Positions 8,888 to 17,666 of a DNA stretch of 64,000 nt are shown one piece after another (within the stretch, counting starts at the first letter, position 1; each line of letters starts with the position of its first letter). The position numbers were made by a program, and so were the translations under genes. This DNA is from Pseudomarimonas arenosa (lineage in GTDB: Bacteria > Pseudomonadota > Gammaproteobacteria > Xanthomonadales > Xanthomonadaceae), in the NCBI RefSeq assembly GCF_014841215.1, contig NZ_JACYTR010000001.1, forward strand, positions 186,001 to 250,000. The letters run 5' to 3'. The notes beneath the pieces were generated by a model. It searched no databases. It was not told where the DNA came from and saw only the letters and a list, made by a program, of their open reading frames with translations.

Positions 8888-9365
8888 ATCCTGCCGTTTC
8901 ACCAATGTATCGCTTCGGCAAGGGATCGCGAGATCGCTGTAGTGTTACGCCTTGCTTTGGCGTAGGATGGCCCCCTGGTGAGCCCCTGCCCCTATATGGA
9001 GGTGCAGCATGGATTCCCGCGTCTCTCGGCGATTCGCTCTGTGCGAGCCTACGCTCAGCACGTTGATCAATCGAATGCCATTCCTGAAGATTGCCTCGCA
9101 ACCAACTGAATTGTTGGGGTTTGCGATTACTTGACACGCGCATGCCCAGCGTTCTGCATCCAAGCCACACGACACGGCGTATGCCGCAGGGTCGGGCGGT
9201 GATCCATCCAGCATCAAGGCCAGATCAACGACCGATGGCGGTTTGATCGGCTGGCAAGCTGGCTGTTCTTGATCCGACGGCCAGGTCATGCAGCACGGGC
9301 GACCAGGAGGGTGGTCGCCTGCAAACTACTGACAGGGGATGTTGTAACCCAGGGGAGATCGTTCC
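8888..9365. other. Intergenic stretch with one possible micro-ORF
   Basis: No recognisable gene. A 114-codon frame on the minus strand (8945-9289) lacks a convincing ribosome site and resembles nothing I know. The best coding hint is the micro-ORF at 9009-9134, listed separately. Just before the beta-helix gene a good ribosome site (AGGGGAGA, about 9352-9359) decides the GTG start at 9366. Confidence 0.5.
9009..9134 (+). CDS. Possible 41-residue micro-protein
   Basis: ATG at 9009 is preceded at a good distance by GGAGGT (8998-9003), one of the strongest ribosome sites in the window. The frame encodes 41 residues (start MDSRVSRRFALCEP) and ends with TGA at 9132-9134. There is no signal peptide, no obvious domain and no known relative that I recognise. 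The ribosome site partly lies in a CTGC...GCAG stem, so the signal could be part of a structured repeat and not a gene. Confidence 0.25.
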   Translation: MDSRVSRRFALCEPTLSTLINRMPFLKIASQPTELLGFAIT

Positions 9366-12300
9366 GTGACTACGCATCGTTTTCGTCCGAGCCCGTTGGC
9401 GCTCGCACTTCTGTCGTGCTTTTCCGGCTCAGCATCAGCGGCCACGTTCATAGTCAACTCCATCGATGATGGCGCGCCGGTTGCCGACGGCAATTTGACC
9501 CTGCGTGAAGCGGTTCAGGCGGCGAGTACCAATTCGGCGTCTGGTGACGCAGGTCCAGGCGATATAAGTGGCGACGTCATCGCATTTGACTCGGGCGTGT
9601 TTGGAGGCGCAGGCGCTACCATCGTCCTGAGCAACGGCGCAGGCTTGGGTGACCTGCTGATCAATGATGACCTCATCATCGACGGCATTACCGGCAGTGG
9701 CGGCGGCGGCACCATCGTCACCATCAGCGGTGCCGGCGCGAATCGCATCTTCGATATCGAAAACGCCGTAGCGGTCACCATCTCCGGCCTGACTCTGACC
9801 GGTGGTGACGGTACTTCCGATGCCAGCGGAAACACCGCCAAAGACGGTCGTGGCGGCGCCATTTTCAACCAGAATACCTACTTGCAACTCAACAACGTCA
9901 CCATCAGCGGAAACACCGCCTCCGGCGATGCCGCCAATCAAGGCGGTGGCGGCATCTACACCCAGGGCGACACGGTCATCCTCACCAATAGCCAGGTCAA
10001 CAACAATGTGGCCGATGGAACCCTGGGCAGCGGCGGCGGTGTGCTGATCAACGGCGGCTTGCTGTCGGTCGGGAATTCCAGTTTCGACGGCAACACAGCC
10101 AACCGCGCTGGCGGCGCCATCGAATCGCGTGCCACCGACAATGGCGCTTCCGACGTCGCCCTGACCACGGTGACCTTGTCGAACAACAGCGTCGGCATCA
10201 ACGGCGGCGGCTTCCACATCACCGCACCGTCCGGTCCTTCCTCCTTTATTCAGATCACGGGCGGAAACGTGACCGGCAATACCGCCGGGCAAGAAGGCGG
10301 CGGGCTGTGGAACGAAGTACAGGGCACGATGACGGTCAGCGGCACCTTGATCAACAGCAATGTCGCCCTGGTCGGCAATGCGGCCAATGATGCCCAAGGC
10401 GGCGGCGGTGTGTTCAATGCGGGTGGCGTGGTGACACTCACCGATGTCACCATATCGCAAAATCAGGTGTCGGGCACGAATCAGGGCGCCGACGACGGCG
10501 GCGGCGGGGTGATGAACGATGGTCGCAACGCGCCCAACGCCACCATGACGCTTAGCAACTGCATCATCTCGGAAAACACCGCCAATTCCACCTCCAGCAA
10601 TGGCGGCGGTGGGCTGAATATCGGCGTGGCCGGCAACGGTGCCGGCTTGTACATCATTGCTGGCTCGCAAATCATCAACAACACTGCGGCCCGCGCTGGC
10701 GGCGGCATCGAAACCAACAACGGTACGGTTTCCCTCACCAATGCCACCGTAACAGGTAATTCAACTGGCGTGAACGGTGGTGGCTTCCACAGCACCGGTG
10801 CCGATCAAGTCACCGTCAGCAACACCACGTTCAGTGGCAACACCGCCGGACAGGAAGGCGGCGGCCTGTGGAATTCAGCCACCGGCAGCATGTCGCTCAC
10901 TGGCGGCACGGTGAGCAGCAACACCGCCCTGGCCGGCAATGCGACCAACGATGCGCAAGGCGGCGGTGGTGTATTCAACAACGGCGGGGCACTTAGCCTG
11001 AGCAACCTCACCATTTCCGGCAACGAAGTCTCCAGCCCCGACTTGGGCACGGACGACGGCGGCGGCGGCATCTTCAACGATGGTCGCAACACCACGACCG
11101 CTACCGTGACACTCAACAACAGCACGGTCTCGCTGAATTCCGCCGCTACCGGCAGCGGTAATGGCGGCGGCATTCTCAATATCGGCAATGCCGGCAACGG
11201 CGCGTCGCTGATCATCAACACCGGCAATGTGGTGCAGGGCAATACTGCGGCCCGCGCCGGCGGCGGCATCGAATCCAACAATGGCACGGTCACCCTGACG
11301 GCGATGTCGCTGATCAACAACAGCGCCGGCATCAATGGCGGCGGCCTGCATACCAGCGCGGCCGATGTGGTGACCATCGCGGGCGCCAATACCATCAGCG
11401 GCAACACGGCCGGCCAGGAAGGTGGTGGCCTATGGAACGCCGCCACCGGCACGATGACAGTGACCGGGGCCACCATCAACAACAACACTGCCCAAGCCGG
11501 CAATGCCGGCAATGACGCTCAAGGCGGTGGCGGTGTCTTCAACAACGGCGGCACCATCAGCCTGACCAATACCGGCATCTCGGCCAACCAGGTGACCGGC
11601 AGCCTGGGCACCGATGATGGCGGCGGCGGCGTGTTCAACGACGGTCGCAATACCGCGGGCGCGACCATCACACTCGACAACAGCACGATCAACAACAACA
11701 CCGCAACGGCCGGCACCGGCAATGGCGGCGGCATCCTCAATATCGGTGCGAGCAATGGCACCACCTTGGCGGTGACCAATGGCTCGATGGTCACCAACAA
11801 TCTGGCCGCCCGCGCTGGCGGTGGCATCGAATCGAACAATGCAACCCTGACCTTGACTGATGCCACCGTGACTGGCAACTCAACCGGCATCAACGGCGGC
11901 GGCCTGCACACCAGTGCTGTCGATAGCGTGACCAGCAGCAACACCACCTTCAGCAACAACACCGCTGGCCAGGAAGGCGGAGGGCTGTGGAACTCGTCCG
12001 GCGGCACGATGAATGTGTCGGGTGGCAGCATCAGCGGCAACACGGCAACCGCCAGCAATGCGGCCGGCGATGCGCAAGGCGGTGGCGGTGTGTTCAACAA
12101 CGGCGGCACCATCACCCTGTCCAATGCCACCATCGCCAACAACACCGTCAGTGGAACGCTAGGTGCAGACGATGGCGGTGGCGGAGTGATGAACGACGCC
12201 CGCAACAATCCAGGTTCGGTCGACCTGACCAATGTCACCCTCAGCGGCAATGAGGCCAATGCCGGCTCGGGCAGTGGTGGCGGCGTGCTGACCATCGGCG

Positions 12301-14351
12301 GCAGCTTCTCGGCCAGTGGCGGCTCGATTCAATCCAGTGCTGCCGCGCGCGCCGGCGGCGGGCTGGAAGTCCGGGCAGTCGAATCCAGTGCTCAAGCCAC
12401 CCTCAGCAATGTCAATTTCACCGGTAACAGCACCGGCCCTTCGCCAGGCAACGGCGGTGCCATCCACATCACCGCCCCTTCCAGCGGCGGCGTCGCCCTG
12501 GTCACGGTCAATGGCGGCACCTTCAGCGGCAATGTCGCCGACCAGGAAGGCGGCGGGCTGTGGAACGATCGCAATGGCACTTTGAACGTCACTGGCGCCA
12601 CCATCAGCGCCAATACCGCGTCCGCTGCCAATGCGGCCTCCGATGTGCAGGGCGGTGGCGGTGTGTTCAACAATGGCGGATCGACCTTGTTGTTCAGTAC
12701 CACGCTCAACAACAACGCAGTGGCCGGCACCTTGGGCGCCGACGATGGCGGCGGCGGTGTGTTGAATGACGGTCGCAGCGGCTTTGGCTCAGTGCAGCTG
12801 GTCAACTCCACGGTATCCAATCACAGCCTGACAACAGGCTCGGCCAGCGGCGCCGGCATCCTGTCGGTGGGTGGCTCGGTGCAGGTGAATGGCGGTTCGA
12901 TCAGCGGCAATACGGCCGCGCGGGCCGGTGGCGGCATTGAGGTACGGAGTACCGAAACGGCCACCAACCTGACCTTGACCAATGTCAGCGTCAGTGGCAA
13001 TGGGGCAGGTCCTTCGCCTGGGAATGGTGGCGGGCTGCACATCACAGCGCCCAGCAGTGGCGCCCTGGCGTCGGCCTCAGTAAGCGGCGGAACCTTCAGC
13101 TCGAACGGAGCGAGCCAGGAGGGCGGCGGTCTGTGGAACGACGCCAATGGCAACCTGAGCATCAGCGGCACCACCATCACCTTGAATCAAGCCGACGCGG
13201 CGAATGCGGCGGCCGATGCCCAGGGTGGTGGCGGCGTGTTCAACAACGGCGGCTTGGTCACCATCGACGGCGCTCAAATCACCAGCAATGTTGCCAGCGG
13301 TCCTCTCGGCACCGATGACGGCGGCGGCGGCGTGTTCAACAACGACGGCGTAATGCAGATTCTTAACACCAACATCAATAGCAACACAGCATTGACCGGT
13401 AGCGGCAATGGTGGCGCCTTGTTCAATTCGGCCCTGGGCAGCAGCAGCGTGCAAGGCGGCACGACGAATGGCAACAGCGCCGCCCGTGCGGGCGGTGCCA
13501 TCGAAACCTCAGGTTCAGTGGTGGTGCATGATCTGGCTGCCAGCGGCAACAGTGCCGGGATCAATGGCGGCATGCTGCATATCACCGGCGGCGGCACGGC
13601 GTTCTTCAGCCTGGCGGCGATCGCCCAGAACACGGCGGCCAATGAAGGCGGCGGCCTGTGGATTTCCAATGGCGGCAGTCTGACCGTAGTCGATTCGCAA
13701 ATCGACGACAATGACGCCGAGTTTGGCGGCGGTATTTTCGCCGACGGCACGGCAGGCACACTGAATCTGCTTCGAAGCGCGGTGGTTCGAAATTCAGCCG
13801 GTACCGACGGCGGAGGCATCGACGCCGAGGGCGGCACCTTGAACGTGGAGAACTCAACCGTTTCCAGCAACGATGCCGTGACTGGCGGTGGTGTCAATGC
13901 CGATGCCGGCACCGCCCTCAGCTTCAACTTCAGCACGGTCGCCGACAATCTGGCCACCGGCACCGGCGGCGGCTTGAACGTTGCCGGTGGAACCTTGCGA
14001 AGCAGTCTGATTGGCAATAACAGCGCAGCGAGTGGCAGCGACGTTTCAGGCACACTCGACTCAATTGACAACAGTCTGATTGAAGACAGCGCCGGCGCCA
14101 CTATCACCGCCCAAACCGATTCATTGCTCGACATCGACCCGCTCATCGATCCATTGGCAGACAATGGCGGCCCCAGTGAAACCCACGCTCTGCAGATGGG
14201 TAGCCCGGCGATCGACAATGCCGATCAAGGCCCCTGTTTGAACGTCGACCAACGCGGCGCCGCACGTTTTGGCGGTGACTGCGACATCGGCGCCTTCGAG
14301 CTTGACGGTGAGGCTGGCGTGTTCGTGTTCTCGGACGGCTTGGAGTTGTAG
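9366..14351 (+). CDS. Giant secreted right-handed beta-helix repeat protein (CSLREA / choice-of-anchor Q type)
   Basis: A 1661-residue protein starting at GTG 9366 behind a good ribosome site. Residues 1-25 are a signal peptide ending ASA. The mature N-terminus (VNSIDDG...LTLREAVQAAS) matches CSLREA-type starts. The body is Gly/Asn/Thr/Ser-rich and built of short NNTA, GGGG and SGNTA turns typical of parallel beta-helices, with internal copies of a unit of 175-191 residues (see the repeat entry). The C-terminal part (DPLADNGGPSETHAL, SPAIDNAD, RGAARFGGDCDIGAFE) is the choice-of-anchor Q region. The protein ends FVFSDGLEL, matching the tail of the peptidase downstream. It is probably surface-exposed or released, as an adhesin or carbohydrate-binding scaffold. 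I see no catalytic motif. Confidence 0.85.
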   Translation: MTTHRFRPSPLALALLSCFSGSASAATFIVNSIDDGAPVADGNLTLREAVQAASTNSASGDAGPGDISGDVIAFDSGVFGGAGATIVLSNGAGLGDLLINDDLIIDGITGSGGGGTIVTISGAGANRIFDIENAVAVTISGLTLTGGDGTSDASGNTAKDGRGGAIFNQNTYLQLNNVTISGNTASGDAANQGGGGIYTQGDTVILTNSQVNNNVADGTLGSGGGVLINGGLLSVGNSSFDGNTANRAGGAIESRATDNGASDVALTTVTLSNNSVGINGGGFHITAPSGPSSFIQITGGNVTGNTAGQEGGGLWNEVQGTMTVSGTLINSNVALVGNAANDAQGGGGVFNAGGVVTLTDVTISQNQVSGTNQGADDGGGGVMNDGRNAPNATMTLSNCIISENTANSTSSNGGGGLNIGVAGNGAGLYIIAGSQIINNTAARAGGGIETNNGTVSLTNATVTGNSTGVNGGGFHSTGADQVTVSNTTFSGNTAGQEGGGLWNSATGSMSLTGGTVSSNTALAGNATNDAQGGGGVFNNGGALSLSNLTISGNEVSSPDLGTDDGGGGIFNDGRNTTTATVTLNNSTVSLNSAATGSGNGGGILNIGNAGNGASLIINTGNVVQGNTAARAGGGIESNNGTVTLTAMSLINNSAGINGGGLHTSAADVVTIAGANTISGNTAGQEGGGLWNAATGTMTVTGATINNNTAQAGNAGNDAQGGGGVFNNGGTISLTNTGISANQVTGSLGTDDGGGGVFNDGRNTAGATITLDNSTINNNTATAGTGNGGGILNIGASNGTTLAVTNGSMVTNNLAARAGGGIESNNATLTLTDATVTGNSTGINGGGLHTSAVDSVTSSNTTFSNNTAGQEGGGLWNSSGGTMNVSGGSISGNTATASNAAGDAQGGGGVFNNGGTITLSNATIANNTVSGTLGADDGGGGVMNDARNNPGSVDLTNVTLSGNEANAGSGSGGGVLTIGGSFSASGGSIQSSAAARAGGGLEVRAVESSAQATLSNVNFTGNSTGPSPGNGGAIHITAPSSGGVALVTVNGGTFSGNVADQEGGGLWNDRNGTLNVTGATISANTASAANAASDVQGGGGVFNNGGSTLLFSTTLNNNAVAGTLGADDGGGGVLNDGRSGFGSVQLVNSTVSNHSLTTGSASGAGILSVGGSVQVNGGSISGNTAARAGGGIEVRSTETATNLTLTNVSVSGNGAGPSPGNGGGLHITAPSSGALASASVSGGTFSSNGASQEGGGLWNDANGNLSISGTTITLNQADAANAAADAQGGGGVFNNGGLVTIDGAQITSNVASGPLGTDDGGGGVFNNDGVMQILNTNINSNTALTGSGNGGALFNSALGSSSVQGGTTNGNSAARAGGAIETSGSVVVHDLAASGNSAGINGGMLHITGGGTAFFSLAAIAQNTAANEGGGLWISNGGSLTVVDSQIDDNDAEFGGGIFADGTAGTLNLLRSAVVRNSAGTDGGGIDAEGGTLNVENSTVSSNDAVTGGGVNADAGTALSFNFSTVADNLATGTGGGLNVAGGTLRSSLIGNNSAASGSDVSGTLDSIDNSLIEDSAGATITAQTDSLLDIDPLIDPLADNGGPSETHALQMGSPAIDNADQGPCLNVDQRGAARFGGDCDIGAFELDGEAGVFVFSDGLEL
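10284..13805 (+). repeat. Long tandem in-gene repeat, period about 555-573 bp
   Basis: The marker AGQEGGGLWN (or AxxEGGGLW) is encoded at 10284, 10845, 11409, 11964, 12537, 13110 and 13635. The spacings are 561, 564, 555, 573, 573 and 525 bases, all multiples of three (187, 188, 185, 191, 191 and 175 residues). Each unit runs through DAQGGGGVFNNGG, DDGGGGVFNDGRN, GNGGGI, AARAGGGIE and a GGGLHTS or GGGLHIT segment. The last unit is shorter and diverged. High DNA similarity between units makes recombination and copy-number change plausible. Confidence 0.85.
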
Positions 14352-14363
14352 CTCGTTCGGACT

Positions 14364-14383
14364 GCGGCCCAGGGACGGGCCGC
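14364..14383 (+). terminator. Putative terminator hairpin after the beta-helix gene
   Basis: GCGGCCC (14364-14370) and GGGCCGC (14377-14383) form a 7-bp all-GC stem around a six-base loop, 13 bases after the stop. The following bases (TCCCTC) are not a T tract. Confidence 0.45.
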
Positions 14384-14832
14384 TCCCTCACGGCTTGCTG
14401 CAAGACGCCCTCCTGCAATTCTCTCGGTGCGACGCTGACCGCCAGTCAGCGCCTTGCGTGCCGCGAATTCGCAAGGTGCGGCAACCCCAACCGACTTTGT
14501 CTGTGGCATCGCACACCGCCAGGGGCAAAGAGAAATTCGAACTCAGGCTGCAGCCGGTTGTGCCGTGGTGATACGGCGAGTCCTCGGGCGCGCTCCGCTC
14601 AGGCCCAAGGCGCCGAGCAGGGGCGCACTTCCTTGCGATCAATCCTGCAAGGGCAATGAACTTGATCGGGTCGCCCTGAGCGGATTGCGTCTCTGAGGGC
14701 AGAACCAGGATGCCCGCAACGAGCCCAGACCATGGGCCGGCCCTTCTCAATCGCTGACCGATCAAGGCACCGCCTCACGGTGCAGCCAGGCAATCGACTA
14801 CTATGCCCCCTTGCTCACCCAAGTCACCACGC
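14384..14832. other. Intergenic stretch without a recognised gene
   Basis: Short frames exist on both strands but none has a credible ribosome site or recognisable product. A possible alternative start of the M28 peptidase (ATG 14803) lies at its end. I see no clear promoter. Confidence 0.4.
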
Positions 14833-16197
14833 ATGCACACGCTTGATGAATCGCCTTGTTCGAGAAGGCTGATTGGCTGGACTGGTCTGTTGGCCCTTGC
14901 CTTCCTGGCTCCCGGCCAAGTGCTCGCCGGCGATTATTGCCGCACGGTTGCGATCTCGAACACTGGCTTCAACAGCCTTGAGGCGAAACAGAAAGCGGCC
15001 GGCGTACGCTGGCTGGAATTGGGTCATGAGTGGCTCGTGTGCGGCGAGCCCGACCCTGTCGAACACGTCACGGCCGATCTGCAGGTGTTGCGCGAGATCG
15101 AGGACGAATTCAACGATCTGGTGCTTATCCAAGGGTTTCGGCGGCAGGCGCACCCTGCAAGCGAAGTGCTGGCCAGTGGCGGGCGCTTCGCAGTCCTCAC
15201 TCGAAGCGATGCCGAGCGCGTTCTGCGCGAATCTGAGCATACGCATGGCCATAGCCACAGCCAGACGCTCGATATCCCATGGAACACCGTGTTAGTGAGA
15301 ATGGCGGAGAATCGGCCGCCGCGCGCCAAGCGCGCCGCTTCACCACAGATCGACGCGATGGTCGCAGCGGTCAATGGCAGCCGCTGGCTGGGCGATGTCG
15401 CAACCCTGGCCAGCCACGATCGGCACAGTCTGCGCACTGGCATCGCCGGCGCTCGCGATTGGATTCAGGCTCAATTCGAAGCCATGCCTGGAATCAGCGC
15501 ACAGCTCGATCCTTTCCAGGTCAGTGGCGTGACAGTGCACAACGTGATTGCCACCCTACCCGGCAGCACCCGCGCCGACGAAATCTATATCGTCGGAGGC
15601 CACTATGATGCGATCGGCGGTTCCTTCTCACCCGGCGCCGAAGACAACGCCAGCGGCTGCGCCGGGGTATTGGAACTGGCCCGCATATTCGCCGCCAATC
15701 CGCCACCACCGACCATGCTGTTCGTCTGCTACGCCGGCGAGGAGCAGGGGCTGCTTGGAAGCCATCACCAGGTTGCCGATCTGCGTGCCGCCGGCGATGA
15801 CGCGCGCGTAGTGCATATGCTGAACATGGACATGATTGGCTTCAGCGGTGACGCAGATCTCGATTGCTTGCTGGAAACCGAAGACGCATTCGCCGGATTA
15901 CTCGATGTCTACGCCGATGCCGCCCTGGATCACACCACACTGAGTATCGCCACCTCGCTGCACGCCTTCGGCTCCGATCACGTGCCCTTTATCGGCGCCG
16001 GCATGCCAGCCCTGTTGACCATCGAAAACGACTGGGACAGCTACCCGCACTACCACCGCAGCAGCGATATCGCCGCCAATGTCAGCCTGCAGATGGGCGT
16101 TCAAATACTGCGAATGAATGTGGCGGCCTTGGCCGGCATGATGGGAATTGAGGGTGGGCCGGTGTTTAGTAATGGATTCGAACAGCTCCAGCCGTAG
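14833..16197 (+). CDS. Secreted M28-family zinc metallopeptidase
   Basis: From ATG 14833 the product has 454 residues with a signal peptide (SRRLIGWTGLLALAFLAPG, then VLA) before GDYC; an upstream in-frame ATG at 14803 would add ten residues. A ~130-residue pro-region precedes the catalytic domain. All M28 metal ligands are visible: H and D in GGHYDAIGG, the bridging D in GAEDNASG, the E-E pair in YAGEEQGLLG, D in NMDMIGF and H in FGSDHVPF. It should be an exported di-zinc aminopeptidase. The protein ends GGPVFSNGFEQLQP, closely matching the VFSDGLEL end of the beta-helix protein upstream, so the two probably share a sorting or anchoring route. Confidence 0.9.
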   Translation: MHTLDESPCSRRLIGWTGLLALAFLAPGQVLAGDYCRTVAISNTGFNSLEAKQKAAGVRWLELGHEWLVCGEPDPVEHVTADLQVLREIEDEFNDLVLIQGFRRQAHPASEVLASGGRFAVLTRSDAERVLRESEHTHGHSHSQTLDIPWNTVLVRMAENRPPRAKRAASPQIDAMVAAVNGSRWLGDVATLASHDRHSLRTGIAGARDWIQAQFEAMPGISAQLDPFQVSGVTVHNVIATLPGSTRADEIYIVGGHYDAIGGSFSPGAEDNASGCAGVLELARIFAANPPPPTMLFVCYAGEEQGLLGSHHQVADLRAAGDDARVVHMLNMDMIGFSGDADLDCLLETEDAFAGLLDVYADAALDHTTLSIATSLHAFGSDHVPFIGAGMPALLTIENDWDSYPHYHRSSDIAANVSLQMGVQILRMNVAALAGMMGIEGGPVFSNGFEQLQP

Positions 16198-16220
16198 CCA
16201 TCGACGGCGCGCAATGGGAT

Positions 16221-16253
16221 TAACCCAGATATTCATGAGGTCGCGCCGAAAGA
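16221..16253. repeat. Solo, degenerate copy of the MITE-like end
   Basis: TAACCCAGATAT-TCATGAGG followed by TCGCGCCGAAAGA repeats the left end of the element at 16296, with a one-base deletion and two substitutions. It lies 76 bases upstream in the same orientation, which suggests an older insertion or a nested copy. Confidence 0.6.
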
Positions 16254-16295
16254 CACCGCCAGCCCAGCAACAGCAACGCTCGCGGACAATTCTCA

Positions 16296-16549
16296 CTAGC
16301 CCGGATATTTCATGAGGTCGCGCCGAAAGATCCGGCGATTCCAAGCGGGGCGAGAGTTTCGACCGATGGTGTTGAGATGACAGAGTGTTCGCGATCTTTC
16401 GGCGCTGGCACGGCCCTCACCGGTCCTTTGCGCCGATTGCCGCGTTGCTTCTCGCCCAAGTGGGCCCACCACTTGGGCTCGTCGCGCCTTGCACTCGACG
16501 CAAAGTCCTCGGTGATCATCCGCGCCCCCTCATGAAATATCCGGGCTAG
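16296..16549. mobile_element. 254-bp MITE-like element with perfect 22-bp terminal inverted repeats
   Basis: The left end 16296-16317 (CTAGCCCGGATATTTCATGA plus GG) is the exact reverse complement of the right end 16528-16549. Both ends begin with CTAG, which could be a 4-bp target duplication of the kind made by some IS5-group transposases; in that case the inverted repeat proper is 18 bp. Inside, GCGCCGAAAGATC (16320-16332) is inverted at 16393-16405, giving a secondary stem. There is no transposase. A 92-codon minus-strand frame spans it but I do not consider it a gene. Solo copies of the end occur at 16221 and 20530. IS5-type mobilisation is an inference. Confidence 0.65.
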
Positions 16550-16588
16550 ATCGCGGCCAACCTGAGGCTGGCCGCCATGGGTCGGCAT

Positions 16589-16614
16589 CGCTCGCGAGTC
16601 CGTACTCGCGAGCG
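16589..16614. terminator. Strong hairpin 3' of the minus-strand secreted protein gene
   Basis: CGCTCGCGAG (16589-16598) and CTCGCGAGCG (16605-16614) form a perfect 10-bp stem with loop TCCGTA. It begins seven bases past the stop of the gene at 16622-17317 (minus strand) and probably stabilises or ends its transcript, although no T tract follows on that strand. Confidence 0.55.
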
Positions 16615-16621
16615 GTTTAGA

Positions 16622-17317
16622 CTATTTGCCAGTCGGCGCCGAGTTTCCTCCACAGTCGCAAGGATCAAGGGCAACGCCTGCGGCAGCCGAAGCCGCGGCT
16701 GCGACACCACCGGTCTGCGAGGGCGTTGCACCCAATTCGCTGCTAATCACTGCCCCGAGAATGTCAGCCCCCACCACCAGCAATTTCTTCAGCCATTTTG
16801 GCCAACGCTGCGCATCACCTTCGACGATCGGCTCGTAGCTAACCCAATAGTCCAGAGACTTACGTCCCACCGCCAGAGCAGCCACAATGGTTTGGCCACC
16901 GAAGGTGCTGATATCGAGATTTCGCACGGCTTCCATTTCGAGATCGGCGAACATCTGTTCGGCCATTTCCTCGTCCGCAGCGGTCGCCAGCACGTCATCG
17001 ATACGACCGAAATAGGAGTATTCGTAGTCAGAGTAACGGTCACGGAACGGCAACATTCGTTCTGCCAAAGGCACATTCGGGTCGCCGTTCAAGACGGGCC
17101 CAAAGGTGGCCGCGAACTCACGCAAAGGCATGCCTGGACGGAATCCGCATTGCTTTACCAAGGTGACCAGAGGCGAAACCCCCGGCTGGCCGTGCGTATG
17201 CAAGCATGCGAGATATTGGTTGTGCTGTTCGCCGACAAATTTGAACGGATTGTTGGCCGCCATAGCCGGCGAGACGACTGCCGCTGCCAGCGCGACAACG
17301 AGAAGCTTGGATTTCAT
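16622..17317 (-). CDS. Secreted protein of unknown function (231 aa)
   Basis: The start ATG at 17317 is preceded by AAAGGAA at a good distance. Residues 1-20 form a clear signal peptide ending AMA, and the mature protein begins ANNPFKFVGEQHNQYL, an opening I associate only loosely with uncharacterised bacterial secreted proteins. Around residues 145-165 there is a tryptophan/tyrosine-rich stretch (DYWVSYEPIVEG), then a hydrophobic segment (LLVVGADILGAVISSELG) followed by an Ala/Gly-rich run and a CDC pair near the end. The hydrophobic plus Gly/Ala segment may insert in a membrane. There is no operon partner. Function unknown. Confidence 0.7.
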   Translation of the reverse strand: MKSKLLVVALAAAVVSPAMAANNPFKFVGEQHNQYLACLHTHGQPGVSPLVTLVKQCGFRPGMPLREFAATFGPVLNGDPNVPLAERMLPFRDRYSDYEYSYFGRIDDVLATAADEEMAEQMFADLEMEAVRNLDISTFGGQTIVAALAVGRKSLDYWVSYEPIVEGDAQRWPKWLKKLLVVGADILGAVISSELGATPSQTGGVAAAASAAAGVALDPCDCGGNSAPTGK

Positions 17318-17666
17318 TACTTATTCCTTTGAAGATTGTGTTCGGCCAGTCATCGCCTCGAGTGACGCAACTTAGCCAGTTGGTGCTGCCGCGACACGGC
17401 GCCGCAGCGGTGACCACCTTAAGTTCGAGGTTTCGGTTCGACGAGGGCGAAGCCGGGGAACGGCGGGAACAAGCCGGGCTCGCAGCCCTGATCCGAACGC
17501 CTGGCCTGATTTGTCCGGGCCGCGAAAAGAACGGCTGGGCAGAGAAAAAGTCCATCTGGGCTCAACCACTTGCGACGATTCGTTCCCGGCTTAAGCCCGC
17601 CGAGGTCGTGGACGATGGCACCTGCACTGCCTATCCTGCTGCGCCTTGTTCAATCAGGCTTGCACC
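17318..17666. other. Divergent intergenic region
   Basis: This holds the 5' regions of two divergently transcribed secreted-protein genes. Apart from the ribosome site of the minus-strand gene at its left edge, I see no convincing promoter, operator or RNA structure. Confidence 0.4.

Noticed and set aside
8945-9289. 114-codon minus-strand frame
   Set aside because: No ribosome site, no recognisable family, unusual residue mix. I keep the region as intergenic.
9435-14218. Several long minus-strand frames (up to 411 codons) opposite the beta-helix gene
   Set aside because: They mirror the repetitive Gly/Asn-rich sense gene, are full of Ala/Val/Pro low complexity, and have no ribosome sites. 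The sense frame has a signal peptide and coherent repeats.
16310-16588. 92-codon minus-strand frame inside and beyond the MITE-like element
   Set aside because: It crosses the element border and reads through the inverted end, so it is a by-product of the repeat and not a transposase or gene.
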